A DNA stretch of 64,000 nucleotides, taken from positions 62,001-126,000 of the forward strand of contig JAUHVL010000008.1 in the NCBI GenBank assembly GCA_030425045.1, written 5' to 3'. Origin of the DNA: a bacterium. Its GTDB lineage: Bacteria > Bdellovibrionota > Bacteriovoracia > Bacteriovoracales > Bacteriovoracaceae. Below are positions 36,322-45,456 of the stretch, piece by piece. Numbering within the stretch: position 1 is the first letter of the stretch; each line of letters opens with the position of its first letter. Below the pieces are notes generated by a model that worked only from the letters and a program-made list of their open reading frames with translations, was not told where the DNA came from and searched no databases. The position numbers were made by a program, and so were the translations under genes.

Positions 36322-37458
36322 ATGAGCTCAAAAAGTTTTTATAAAGACAGTAACTCTACTACGCATATTTTATTTATTTTATGTAATCTGATAATGATTG
36401 GTCTTTCCGTTTACCTCACAACTCACTATTTTGAGGTTAAGTACCCTGAAGGATTAGGACGAGCGTCAATTTGTGACATCAATAGCTTTTTTAATTGTGA
36501 TGTTGCTACTCACAGTCCAGCTTCTAATATTTTAGGAGTTCCTATTTCTGTTTTTGGAATTTTAATCAGTGTCTTTTTATTATTTGGTTATCTTTTTAAT
36601 GATGAAAGAACAGAGGGAACAAATCACGCCATTCTTCTTATCAATGCCGTTGGATGCTTAGTTCTTTTTATCTATTCTCTCGTTTTTCTTGGTGGCCTTT
36701 GTCCTTTCTGTACTCTCTATTATATTTTCTCATGGGCCGCACTTCTGTTATTTAGAAAAAATAGTGAAAACTTAACCGTAGCGCCAATGCCATTAGGAAT
36801 TTACGGAGTTGTCACTCTTGGGCTCAGCTTTGCCTTTTATGCTCATAGCGCAGATAAAGAAAAAAATTACTCTGCTATTTCAAAAAGTGTCGTGGAACAA
36901 TTTAACCAACTTAAAGACCTCGGTCATCCAAGTATAGAGTCTGAGTTTAGAATTGTATCGGCCACAGAGAAGTTTACAGATGCTCCGGTGCAAATCACGA
37001 AGTATAGTGATTTTGAGTGTCCCTCTTGTAAGGCCTTATCACAAGTTCTTCACAGAGTAGCAAAAGCTTACCCAGGAAAAATTAATATTCAGTATTTTTT
37101 CTACCCACTTGATCGAAACTGTAACCCAAAAATGACTCGAGATCTTCATCGCAATGCCTGTAAAGCCAGTTATCTCGCAGCTTGCTTACCTGATAAGTTT
37201 GCAGAGATAGAAGAGAAAATTTTTGAAGACCAAGGAAAAATTGATAATGAGTTTCTCGATAATCTGGCGAAACAATATGGTGTGACGGATTGTATGAATT
37301 CAGAAGAGACAAAAAAGAAAGTTGTCGATTATATTAAAACGGGTGATCAGTTTAATGTTCAATCGACTCCAACATTTTTCGTTAATGGAAAAAAGATTGA
37401 AGGTGCTCTTCCCGTCATTCAAATGAAGGCCATCATCGAAAGTATTTTGACCAAATAG
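36322..37458 (+). CDS. VKOR fused to a DsbA-like thioredoxin domain
   Basis: 378 residues. Four to five membrane segments in the first ~180 residues with VKOR Cys: ICDINSFFNCDV (loop pair) and GGLCPFCTLYY (active CxxC). A periplasmic DsbA-like domain follows (~200-378): YSDFECPSCKAL (CPSC), HRNACKASYLAAC, and the cis-Pro segment QSTPTFFVNGKKIEG. It makes disulfides in exported proteins and re-oxidises itself with quinone. SD GGAGG precedes the ATG. Fits the many Cys-containing exported proteins of this window. It ends where tatD begins (one-base overlap). Confidence 0.9.
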   Translation: MSSKSFYKDSNSTTHILFILCNLIMIGLSVYLTTHYFEVKYPEGLGRASICDINSFFNCDVATHSPASNILGVPISVFGILISVFLLFGYLFNDERTEGTNHAILLINAVGCLVLFIYSLVFLGGLCPFCTLYYIFSWAALLLFRKNSENLTVAPMPLGIYGVVTLGLSFAFYAHSADKEKNYSAISKSVVEQFNQLKDLGHPSIESEFRIVSATEKFTDAPVQITKYSDFECPSCKALSQVLHRVAKAYPGKINIQYFFYPLDRNCNPKMTRDLHRNACKASYLAACLPDKFAEIEEKIFEDQGKIDNEFLDNLAKQYGVTDCMNSEETKKKVVDYIKTGDQFNVQSTPTFFVNGKKIEGALPVIQMKAIIESILTK

Positions 37459-38249
37459 TGAGTAAAAAAAAAGAAATCCCATTTTATGAATCTGAGATGG
37501 TAGAAACACACTGCCATCTCGACTATCTAAAAGAAGTTAATCCACAAGAAGCTATCGAACTTGCTGCAGAAAAAAATGTCTCTAAATTGATCACCATTTC
37601 TGTCGACCCCAGTAATCTCGACACTGTGATGAATATCGCTAGGCAATTTCCTCAAGTTTACTGTTCTCAAGGTGTTCATCCACATAATGCAAAAGATTGG
37701 AATGAAGAAGTCGAAAAAAAGATTAAGCTTAATATTAAAGAAAAAAAGGTCGTCGCCATCGGTGAAATTGGTCTAGATTACTATTACAATAACTCTGAAC
37801 CAGATATTCAAAAACAAGTTTTTAGAAAACAACTTGAGATGGCTTCAGAGCTTAAACTTCCTGTCATCATTCATAGTCGCGATGCCGAGGATGATACTAT
37901 TGAAATTTTAAAAGAATTTCCCCAGACAAAAGGTGAAATTCATAGTTTTACCTCCTCTCTTAATTTGGCCCAGTTTGCTCTCGATCAGGGCCTATCCCTT
38001 GGATTCAATGGGATCATCACCTTTAAAAATGCACAAAGTGTGAGAGACGCTGTCTCTCTAGCTCCCCTAGATCGTATTTTACTTGAGACAGACTCCCCCT
38101 TCTTAGCCCCAACACCTTTTCGTGGAAAGGAAAATGCACCCCATTATCTGCCTCTGGTGGCACAAAAAGTAGCTGAAATTAAGTCCATATCTGTTGAGGA
38201 AGTCATAGGCCAGACGACGAGAAACGCAAATACACTCTTTTCTTTGTAA
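37458..38249 (+). CDS. TatD-family metal-dependent hydrolase (DNase)
   Basis: 263 residues from a GTG at 37458 that overlaps the previous stop by one base; an ATG at 37497, just before VETHCHLDYL, is an equally possible start. TIM-barrel landmarks: HCHLD, SQGVHPHNAKD, AIGEIGLDYYY, IIHSRDAEDD, IHSFTSSL and LLETDSPFLAP. Metal ligands are the His pair, Glu, two His and Asp. Family members degrade DNA 3' ends or D-Tyr-tRNA. Last gene of the operon; its stop codon is next to the 324-bp inverted-repeat element. Confidence 0.87.
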   Translation: MSKKKEIPFYESEMVETHCHLDYLKEVNPQEAIELAAEKNVSKLITISVDPSNLDTVMNIARQFPQVYCSQGVHPHNAKDWNEEVEKKIKLNIKEKKVVAIGEIGLDYYYNNSEPDIQKQVFRKQLEMASELKLPVIIHSRDAEDDTIEILKEFPQTKGEIHSFTSSLNLAQFALDQGLSLGFNGIITFKNAQSVRDAVSLAPLDRILLETDSPFLAPTPFRGKENAPHYLPLVAQKVAEIKSISVEEVIGQTTRNANTLFSL

Positions 38250-38252
38250 AAC

Positions 38253-38576
38253 TTACAAACTGACCCCTCTAATTGGAGATAAGTTATGAACGTAAACTCG
38301 TATCATTTATAAAGTTCCAAATACTTACAAAAAATAAATTATAACTTCCATGTTTTGCGATAACCAATATCGGGTCATCCATGCCCCGACCCTTCGGACA
38401 AGTCTTGGTCATCTCCTATTTTAAAAAAAGGGATGTTTAAAACTTGCCCACGTAGTGGGTGCGACCACGATGGGAGCATTTTAAATGTCTAAAAACAGGG
38501 AAGTTTTTATAGGACTTTCAAGAATAGATTAAATTTCAAAAATGAAACATATCCAATTAAGTAAGTCAGTTTGTAA
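38253..38576. mobile_element. 324-bp inverted-repeat-bounded foldback element (MITE-like or structured RNA)
   Basis: Fills the gap 38250-38627 between tatD and the YcaO gene. Outer inverted repeats: TTACAAACTGAC-N6-AATTGGA at 38253-38277 and its exact reverse complement with the same N6 spacing at 38552-38576. Inner inverted repeat AACTTCCATGTTTT (38343-38356) and its partner (38492-38505), 13 of 14 match. Small hairpins inside: CCCAC-GTA-GTGGG (38447-38459) and a GGGTC/GACCC pair (38372-38392). AAC borders the outer repeats on both sides (38250-38252 and 38577-38579), as a 3-bp target duplication would. A 32-codon frame on the minus strand (38284-38382) is probably chance. No transposase inside. 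Other copies in the genome would prove mobility. Confidence 0.6.
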
Positions 38577-38627
38577 AACTTATCTATAGGACTACTAAGC
38601 CCTACCCTAAAGTGATATGAAAAGGGC

Positions 38628-40808
38628 ATGCAAATTAATGTTCGTTATTTAGAAAATTTAAAGTTAGAGGCGCTATTTGAAGACTTTAGCGTCAAAACTG
38701 ATCAACCAGTTCGTTATAAAGGTGATGGTACCGCTCCTGGTCCATTTGATTATTTTTTGGCCTCTTCAGTTTTATGTGCGGCCTATTTTGTTAAAGTTTA
38801 TTGTAAGGCCAGAGGCATTCCAACTGATGATATCAATGTATCTCAAAATAATATTGTCGATCCTGAGAATCGCTATAAGCAAACTTTTCATATAGAAGTG
38901 GAAGTTCCCGAAAGCATCAGTGAAAAAGATCGTGAAGGAATACGAAGATCTATCGATCGTTGTACAGTCAAAAAAACGATTCAAAATAATCCTGAATTTC
39001 TCATAGAGCTAAAAAATACGCTCGGTAAAGATAGCAATCTCTTTTTTGAACAGTTTTTAAATTCTGATATCAAAACCATCATTAAGGGAAAAGATAGCTC
39101 GCTCGAAGAGACCATAAAAAAGATGACCTCCATTTTGAATGAGTTAGGAATACGTATTGAAATCTCTTCTTGGAGAAATCCTGTTCCCAATGTTTGGTCT
39201 GTCCATATTAGAGATGCTGACTCTCCCCTTTGTTATACCAATGGAAAAGGGAGCTCTAAAAACGCGGCCCTTGCGTCGGCGCTGGGAGAATATTTAGAAC
39301 GTATTAGTAATAATTATTTCTATGCTGATTATTTTTTAGGAAAAGAAATCTCTTCTCTTTCTTTTGTTCATTACCCTAACGAGAAATGGTTTTCACTTCC
39401 AAGTGATAACTCTCTTCCTCTAGGTCTTATGGATGAAAAGTTAATCTCCCTTTATAATGAAGAGGGTGAATTAAAAGCAAGTCATCTCGTCGATACAAAC
39501 TCTGGAAATATAGATAGAGGAATCTGTGCCCTCCCCTTTATTAGGCAATCTGATACAAAAGAGGTTTATATTCCCGTCAATCTGATTGGGAACTTATTTG
39601 TCAGTAATGGAATGAGTGCAGGAAATTCTCTGTATGAAACGAGAGTTCAATGCCTTTCAGAGATTTTTGAACGTGCTATCAAAAATAAAATTATTACAGA
39701 AGAAATAGCATTACCAGATGTACCAAAAGCGACACTTGAAAAGTATCCACAAATTAAAGCGGGTATCGATGAGCTTGAGGCCAAAGGTTTTCCCATTCTC
39801 GTTAAAGATGCTTCACTTGGTGGAGTCTTTCCCGTTATGAATGTGACTTTAATGAATCCTAAAACTGGTGGTGTCTTCTCTTCTTTTGGTGCTCATCCAA
39901 GTTTTGAAGTGGCCCTTGAGAGATCATTAACAGAGCTCTTACAAGGGAGAAGTTTTGAGGGCCTAAATGAAATGCCCCCTCCTACTTTTAACGAGTTTGC
40001 TATTACTGAGCATAATAATATCATTGATCATTTTATCGACTCTACGGGTGTCATCTCTTGGAAATTCTTTAGTGATAAATCAGATTATGAATTTGCTCAT
40101 TGGGATTTTTCGGGATCAACTGAAGAAGAATTTCACTATCTCATGGATTTACTATACAAGCAGAATACTGAAGTCTATATCGCCGATTATCATGATCTAG
40201 GAGTGCCTGCTTGCCGAATTCTTGTTCCTGGTTTTTCAGATATTTATTTAGCTGAAGATTTAATTTGGGACAATAATAATCGCGCCCTTCTCTTTAGAGA
40301 TGATATTTTAAACCTTCATTCACTTAATAACAAAGAACTAGCTGAACTCGATTTGAAACTAGAAGAGTCTGAACTCGATCTCTACATGCCTGTATCTGAA
40401 CTTATTGGGATAGCATTTGATGAAAATACCACATGGGGAGAGCTGACGATTGGTGAATTAAAATGTCTTATTTCATTAAGTCTAAAAGAATTTGAAAAAG
40501 CTAGAGAGTTACTCGATATTGTGCTTACTTTTAATGATAATTCAGCTCAGAGACGAAAGTTTTTTCAGGCCCTCGGTACCGTCTTGGATATAACGATACA
40601 GCAATTCTCAATGGATGATTATTTACCAAACCTCAAAAAAATGTTTGGAGAAGACCTCATATCGGAAATTCTTATGATGATTTCTGGAGAGAGCCACTTT
40701 TACGGACTAACTCCTCTCTGTGGTGATTTATCTAAAATCATCCCCCACCAAAAGCTGCTCGAAAGCTATCTTAAGCTTCATCGAAAAAGATCACAAAATC
40801 CACAATAA
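38628..40808 (+). CDS. OsmC domain / YcaO domain fusion protein
   Basis: 726 residues. Residues 1-~135 are OsmC-like with two Cys at the usual places (C50 in SSVLCAAYF, C112 in DRCTVKK). Residues ~160-590 are a YcaO cyclodehydratase-type ATP-binding domain: SSKNAALASALGEYLERIS, ETRVQCLSEIFERAI and ALERSLTELLQGR hold the Glu/Arg ATP-Mg contacts. The C-terminal ~120 residues are helical, and the PxPxP tail of azoline-forming YcaO proteins is absent. E. coli YcaO helps RimO-dependent methylthiolation of ribosomal protein S12. No RiPP precursor or dehydrogenase is next to it. The SD (GGG) lies close to the ATG; the start is fairly sure. Confidence 0.88.
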   Translation: MQINVRYLENLKLEALFEDFSVKTDQPVRYKGDGTAPGPFDYFLASSVLCAAYFVKVYCKARGIPTDDINVSQNNIVDPENRYKQTFHIEVEVPESISEKDREGIRRSIDRCTVKKTIQNNPEFLIELKNTLGKDSNLFFEQFLNSDIKTIIKGKDSSLEETIKKMTSILNELGIRIEISSWRNPVPNVWSVHIRDADSPLCYTNGKGSSKNAALASALGEYLERISNNYFYADYFLGKEISSLSFVHYPNEKWFSLPSDNSLPLGLMDEKLISLYNEEGELKASHLVDTNSGNIDRGICALPFIRQSDTKEVYIPVNLIGNLFVSNGMSAGNSLYETRVQCLSEIFERAIKNKIITEEIALPDVPKATLEKYPQIKAGIDELEAKGFPILVKDASLGGVFPVMNVTLMNPKTGGVFSSFGAHPSFEVALERSLTELLQGRSFEGLNEMPPPTFNEFAITEHNNIIDHFIDSTGVISWKFFSDKSDYEFAHWDFSGSTEEEFHYLMDLLYKQNTEVYIADYHDLGVPACRILVPGFSDIYLAEDLIWDNNNRALLFRDDILNLHSLNNKELAELDLKLEESELDLYMPVSELIGIAFDENTTWGELTIGELKCLISLSLKEFEKARELLDIVLTFNDNSAQRRKFFQALGTVLDITIQQFSMDDYLPNLKKMFGEDLISEILMMISGESHFYGLTPLCGDLSKIIPHQKLLESYLKLHRKRSQNPQ

Positions 40809-40963
40809 GTTGGCAAAAAAGCCTCCTTATCCTCTCCCTTAAAGGAAGCTTAAACCCCTAATATCACTGTAGCACTACCACCATTTTTAGCTTTGAAGAT
40901 ATATTAGTAAGCCTAGGAAATAAAGCCTTTTATAATTTAAGAAGAAGACTTCAGGGGGAAGTG

Positions 40964-43900
40964 ATGAGAGCTGTACGTTCAAGTTTAATATTATTAATCT
41001 TCTTATTAGTAAATCATTATATATATGCAGAAATCAAAGGGTATGTAGGTCCAGTGAAACTCATTGGCAATACTTTTTATATGACGGGATGGACTTGTGA
41101 TACCAAGATAAATAAATCCATTCCCCTTCATATTTATATTGAAGATGATAGAGGACAACGGTCTTTTTTAAAAGCAGCAAGAACAACAGTTAGTTCCGAA
41201 CAGGCCATTCATAATATTTGTAAAACAAAAGGTGAAATTAAACACCGATTTATGGTTCCTCTCACAAATCAAGATTTAATCAAACACGGTGGAAAAAAAT
41301 TAAGAATTTTTGGTATCTCTCAAAGAAGAGGGAGAAACAATGAACTTATTCATACTCATAATCAAAAGAAAATTATTCCAATAAATGAAAGTATTGTTAG
41401 AGGGCATATCGATACCGTGAATTTCCCATCAGAAGATAATGTCGTTATCATGGGCTGGGCATGCCACAAAGGATTTTCCCAATCTACAAAGATTCATATC
41501 TATGCTGAAGATAATGATGGAGTACGAACATTTGTTGGTGTTTATAATGCCAACAGTCCTTCAGGAGCTGGAGTAAAAAAAGCTTGTCGTTCAAATGGTA
41601 ATCACCGCTTTAGGGCCATTATTCCTAAGAGTAGGTTCAAGCCATTTTTAAGTGAAAAAATTCTAGTCTTTGGTATTAAAGTAGCTGATGGTGTAAACAA
41701 TAATCGCCTGACCTCAAAACAAGATCACTTCTTCCCTGCAACTGTGACTGAAAAGCTTTCAGAGGTGGCCAAGAATGGAAAAGATCTCAATATCCATATG
41801 GGACAAAAAATTGTCATCGATAAGAGTATGAACCTAGGTCAAATCAAGATTCTAGGAGGAATTCTCACATGTCCCGACAATAAAAATGCTTATGAGATTA
41901 AAACTAGCGGGATCATGATTAAAGGAAATACAGGACAATTGATTTGTGGCACCAGTTCAAAACGATTTTATGGGAAATTAACGATAAAGCTAAAAAAAGG
42001 AACCCCTCTTGGAAGAATGGGGGATGCCGCGATTGGAGTAATGGACGGTGGCCGTCTTATCATCCATGGGAGTGGACAAGGAAGCAAATGGGTTCGATTA
42101 GCTCAACATGCAAAATCAAAAGATACAAAAATTGTCGTCAACGAAGCCACTGGCTGGAGAAAAGGTGATCACATAGCCATCGGTCCAACAGGATTTAATT
42201 TATGGCAAGCTGAAAAACATAAAATTAGAAATGTTTCAAGTGACGGAAGAACGATTTACCTTGAAACTCCCTTAAGAAGTTTTCATTACGGAAAAATGCA
42301 ATATTTCAAAAAGGACTCTAGTAAAACTTTTAGTTTTGATAGCCGAGCAGAAGTGATCAATTTAACAAGAAATATTAAAATTACAACGGACGGTAATACT
42401 AAATACCTCGATACAAGCCGTATCGGTGGCCATATTATGATCATGAAAGGTGCTTATGGTTATGTCGATAGCGTTGAACTCGATCGTATGGGGCAAATGG
42501 GAGAAATGGGAAGGTACCCTTTTCACTGGCATAGGGCCAAAAACGTTAATGGTCAATATATTCGAAACTCAAGTATCGTAAACTCTTATCAAAGATGTGT
42601 CACAATTCATGGAACCAGCTACGCAAGAGTTATCAATAATGTTTGCTACAATCATTTTGGTCATGGTTATTTTTTAGAAGATGGAAATGAGACAAAAAAC
42701 TACCTTATTGGTAATGTCGGAATGCTCTCTAAGAGAACTCCCAAGTCACGGGCACTTCTCATCTCAGATCATACGGGAACTCAACCGGTACGTTTTGAAG
42801 CTCCCGCGACTTATTGGATTTCCAACCCGGATAATCATATCGTAAATAATGTCGCTTCAGGATCACAGGGAACAGGCTTTTGGATGTCTTTTGTTCCCTA
42901 TCTCTTCTGTGATGATAATAGCTGTGAAGTTGTATCAAAAGCTGCCGATGCGAATGTCTTTCCTTCTTATCAAAGTACTTTAAAATTTGATGGTAATATC
43001 TCACATTCATCAAAAGTTGGTTTTACTTGGGATGGTGCTGCTCACGGGGCCCTTACCAATAACCCAAATAATGAACATGATAGAAGAACAGAATCTTCTC
43101 ACTACCATAACAAAGGTCATGACAACCCTAATGGGAAAATGCCTCAGTTTAACAATCTTACCACTTATAAAAATATTCATTCGGCAATCTACTACAGAGG
43201 AAATACCTCAATATTTAATAACTTTAAAAGTGCCGACAGTACCGTCAATCTCTTTATTGCTTTTAACCAACATTTTAAAAACTCACTTATCGTTGGAGAA
43301 AGCGATAATTCTTCTGCAGCTGAAAGAGACTTTAGAATTTGGCACACAGCTTGGTCTCGTAAACGGCCTGTTGGAATGGTGACTTACGATGGCCCTGTGG
43401 TTTTAAACGATGTACACTTTGCCAAATTTTCTGACAAAAAAATAATTCATAGAGGAAGAGATATCACTCCTGCAGGATTCCATCTTTTTGGAGGAGCGAG
43501 CCACTATGAAAATCAACTGGTCAAAGTGAGTTTTGAGGGTCGACCTTATTACAAAGTATTATTTTCGGAAGATGGAGTTCAGTGGCAAGATGCTAAAAAT
43601 CATGTTCGCATGAGAGATGTTAACGGAACTCTCTATGGGAAACAAAACGAGTTGATTGTTCCAAATCACCCTATTCTTACTGATAGTTCTTGTCGAAAAC
43701 TTGAAGGAAACCGAACACAAGCATTAGGTTGTGATTATACACTTGGTAATATTCATCATGGATGGACTAAAAACCGCGATGGTTCAAGAGCAAATGTCGT
43801 TGATTTTTATGCCGTTAGAAACGATGGAAAAAGAACAGCTAACTACAACCCTGATCGTTATCGACTTAATAACAAACTCGGCGTTATTCTAAACAAAGGG

Positions 43901-44197
43901 TATATCTACAATATGTTCTACAATATGAATAATGTATCGAGGCCTGGTCTTATGTTTGAAGCAAAAAATAGGGGCGATATCAGTCCGATCTTAAGATTTC
44001 CTGCTAATAGTAGCTGTACCCCCGGAGGAAGATTTAAAAGACTTGCTTCTCTTAATGCTCTTAAAAGTTACAACGGTGACCAGAATGCTATTTATGTTGA
44101 CTCTAATAATATCGTCCACCTGCGAGCTGTAACTAGGCATTACCGTTCTGTGGTTATAAGCTTTCAGTCTGACGCTTTCGTTCTAAATTGCCCTTAA
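40964..44197 (+). CDS. Secreted G8-domain beta-helix protein (CEMIP/TMEM2-like)
   Basis: 1077 residues from the ATG at 40964 (five bases after GGGGG). Signal peptide to ~24. Two related ~95-residue repeats follow (GYVGPVKLIGNTFYMTGWTCD...FGIS; GHIDTVNFPSEDNVVIMGWACH...FGIK), each with GW.C and Cys pairs. Then a G8 domain (~265-400, with VMDGGRLIIHGSGQGSKW and WRKGDHIAIG) and a parallel beta-helix with RCVTIHGT and NVCYNHFGHGYFLEDGNETKN, segments also seen in the human proteins CEMIP, TMEM2 and PKHD1L1. Family members bind or cut hyaluronan-type glycans. It is a secreted glycan-active candidate. Convergent with mscS, overlapping by four bases. Confidence 0.85.
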   Translation: MRAVRSSLILLIFLLVNHYIYAEIKGYVGPVKLIGNTFYMTGWTCDTKINKSIPLHIYIEDDRGQRSFLKAARTTVSSEQAIHNICKTKGEIKHRFMVPLTNQDLIKHGGKKLRIFGISQRRGRNNELIHTHNQKKIIPINESIVRGHIDTVNFPSEDNVVIMGWACHKGFSQSTKIHIYAEDNDGVRTFVGVYNANSPSGAGVKKACRSNGNHRFRAIIPKSRFKPFLSEKILVFGIKVADGVNNNRLTSKQDHFFPATVTEKLSEVAKNGKDLNIHMGQKIVIDKSMNLGQIKILGGILTCPDNKNAYEIKTSGIMIKGNTGQLICGTSSKRFYGKLTIKLKKGTPLGRMGDAAIGVMDGGRLIIHGSGQGSKWVRLAQHAKSKDTKIVVNEATGWRKGDHIAIGPTGFNLWQAEKHKIRNVSSDGRTIYLETPLRSFHYGKMQYFKKDSSKTFSFDSRAEVINLTRNIKITTDGNTKYLDTSRIGGHIMIMKGAYGYVDSVELDRMGQMGEMGRYPFHWHRAKNVNGQYIRNSSIVNSYQRCVTIHGTSYARVINNVCYNHFGHGYFLEDGNETKNYLIGNVGMLSKRTPKSRALLISDHTGTQPVRFEAPATYWISNPDNHIVNNVASGSQGTGFWMSFVPYLFCDDNSCEVVSKAADANVFPSYQSTLKFDGNISHSSKVGFTWDGAAHGALTNNPNNEHDRRTESSHYHNKGHDNPNGKMPQFNNLTTYKNIHSAIYYRGNTSIFNNFKSADSTVNLFIAFNQHFKNSLIVGESDNSSAAERDFRIWHTAWSRKRPVGMVTYDGPVVLNDVHFAKFSDKKIIHRGRDITPAGFHLFGGASHYENQLVKVSFEGRPYYKVLFSEDGVQWQDAKNHVRMRDVNGTLYGKQNELIVPNHPILTDSSCRKLEGNRTQALGCDYTLGNIHHGWTKNRDGSRANVVDFYAVRNDGKRTANYNPDRYRLNNKLGVILNKGYIYNMFYNMNNVSRPGLMFEAKNRGDISPILRFPANSSCTPGGRFKRLASLNALKSYNGDQNAIYVDSNNIVHLRAVTRHYRSVVISFQSDAFVLNCP

Positions 44198-45327
44198 TTG
44201 GAGTTAATAAGAACGGGGGTTGAGAGATCAACTCCATAGCGAATTGAGTTATTAAAGATTATTTCATTCACTAAGTGTTTCGTCCGAAGAATTTTTCTCG
44301 CTTGGTGAGTAAATTTTGTTTTCTTCACTCCCCCAACATAAAAGGAAACAGCGTAGTTTAAAGAAAAGTCTCCTGCCTCGACCAAAAAGCATTCAAACTG
44401 GTTATTCTCATTAATTTCAAGCTCTTCTTTTTCACAACACTCTTTGAATGACTGCTTTAACATTTCTTCCATTTTATCTTGATGTTCCTCAAGCATTATA
44501 AGTCGTTGCTCTTGCTTCTCTTCAGTTTTACAAGGATATGAGACTTTGTACACAATCGTTTCTCTAAGCCCATGGGCATGAGCAAGCTTAGTCAAATTAT
44601 CAATCTTCAAATTCGCTAAATTACTGTTTCGAATTCTTGTTCGATGATTATTGGCAATATTAAGGAGGACTGTCTCCATAAAAGAAGTTTTGAAAACAAT
44701 ATAAAACTTACCCTCAAGTTCTATTATATCTCCATCTTCAACCATACTACTATTAAGTAAGGCCAACCCATGAAAAAGATCTGGTCCCCAAATAGAACTG
44801 GTTAAGGCGAAAAAACCTAAAATAATACCTATTAATCCGGTCGTTTCGAGAAGACTATTAAAGCCCCATATGTTGATGACAACAACGATATTGATAAAAA
44901 CGAGAATCGTAGTAACCAGTATATTAACCATTCTTGTCGAATAGTTTTCTACATTAATATTTTTTCCATCAATAGTTTTTTCATCACCAAATTTACGTCT
45001 AATAAAATTTGAAGAAACGTGAAGAAGAAGTTTTACCGTATAAAAAGATACCAATGTTAGAGCGACTTTACTAAGGTGTTGCTCGTACTCTTTATTAATA
45101 CCCGTTAAAACCAAATCAAAAAGATGTAAGATAAAAAAAGTGATATTAAAAAATCTAAAGGTCCATGTTTTTAGTTTTTGTTTTTCTCCCGACTCGTAAG
45201 AAAGAAGTGCGATAATTTTCCCCGAGAAAATAAAGAGAACAGTGTTTACAACAAACAGCATTAAATGAAGAACAGTTAATGTAATCTTAATATCAAAGAG
45301 AAAAAACTCATAAATTATTGAACTCAT
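44194..45327 (-). CDS. MscS-family mechanosensitive channel
   Basis: 377 residues. Four membrane segments to ~residue 185, the last of them the pore helix (TGLIGIILGFFALTSSIWGPDLFHGLALLNSSMVEDGDIIEL, an MscS TM3/beta-domain transition), then the beta domain (VFKTSFMETVLLNIANN.RTRIRNSNL) and an alpha/beta cytoplasmic vestibule to the end. It opens on membrane tension to release solutes. Divergent from the M28 peptidase gene; the promoters lie in the 129-base gap 45328-45456. Overlaps the G8 gene by four bases at its 3' end. Confidence 0.87.
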   Translation of the reverse strand: MSSIIYEFFLFDIKITLTVLHLMLFVVNTVLFIFSGKIIALLSYESGEKQKLKTWTFRFFNITFFILHLFDLVLTGINKEYEQHLSKVALTLVSFYTVKLLLHVSSNFIRRKFGDEKTIDGKNINVENYSTRMVNILVTTILVFINIVVVINIWGFNSLLETTGLIGIILGFFALTSSIWGPDLFHGLALLNSSMVEDGDIIELEGKFYIVFKTSFMETVLLNIANNHRTRIRNSNLANLKIDNLTKLAHAHGLRETIVYKVSYPCKTEEKQEQRLIMLEEHQDKMEEMLKQSFKECCEKEELEINENNQFECFLVEAGDFSLNYAVSFYVGGVKKTKFTHQARKILRTKHLVNEIIFNNSIRYGVDLSTPVLINSN

Positions 45328-45456
45328 CTAGGAATTATAGCTCTCTCAAGTTTTTTGGCCAAGATTTTTCATGATACTGCAACGCAAATCCCTCTTTATA
45401 AGTTACAAAAAGTCCTAAAAGTTTTAAAAATAATGCTGGAAATAACAGGAGTTCAA

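Noticed and set aside
38284-38382. 32-codon minus-strand frame inside the foldback element
   Set aside because: Short, covers the structured part, and its ribosome site is too close; chance is likely unless copies elsewhere keep it.
40815-40855. AAGCCTCCTT...AAGGAAGCTT imperfect hairpin after the YcaO gene
   Set aside because: One mismatch in the stem and no T-run; too weak to call a terminator.
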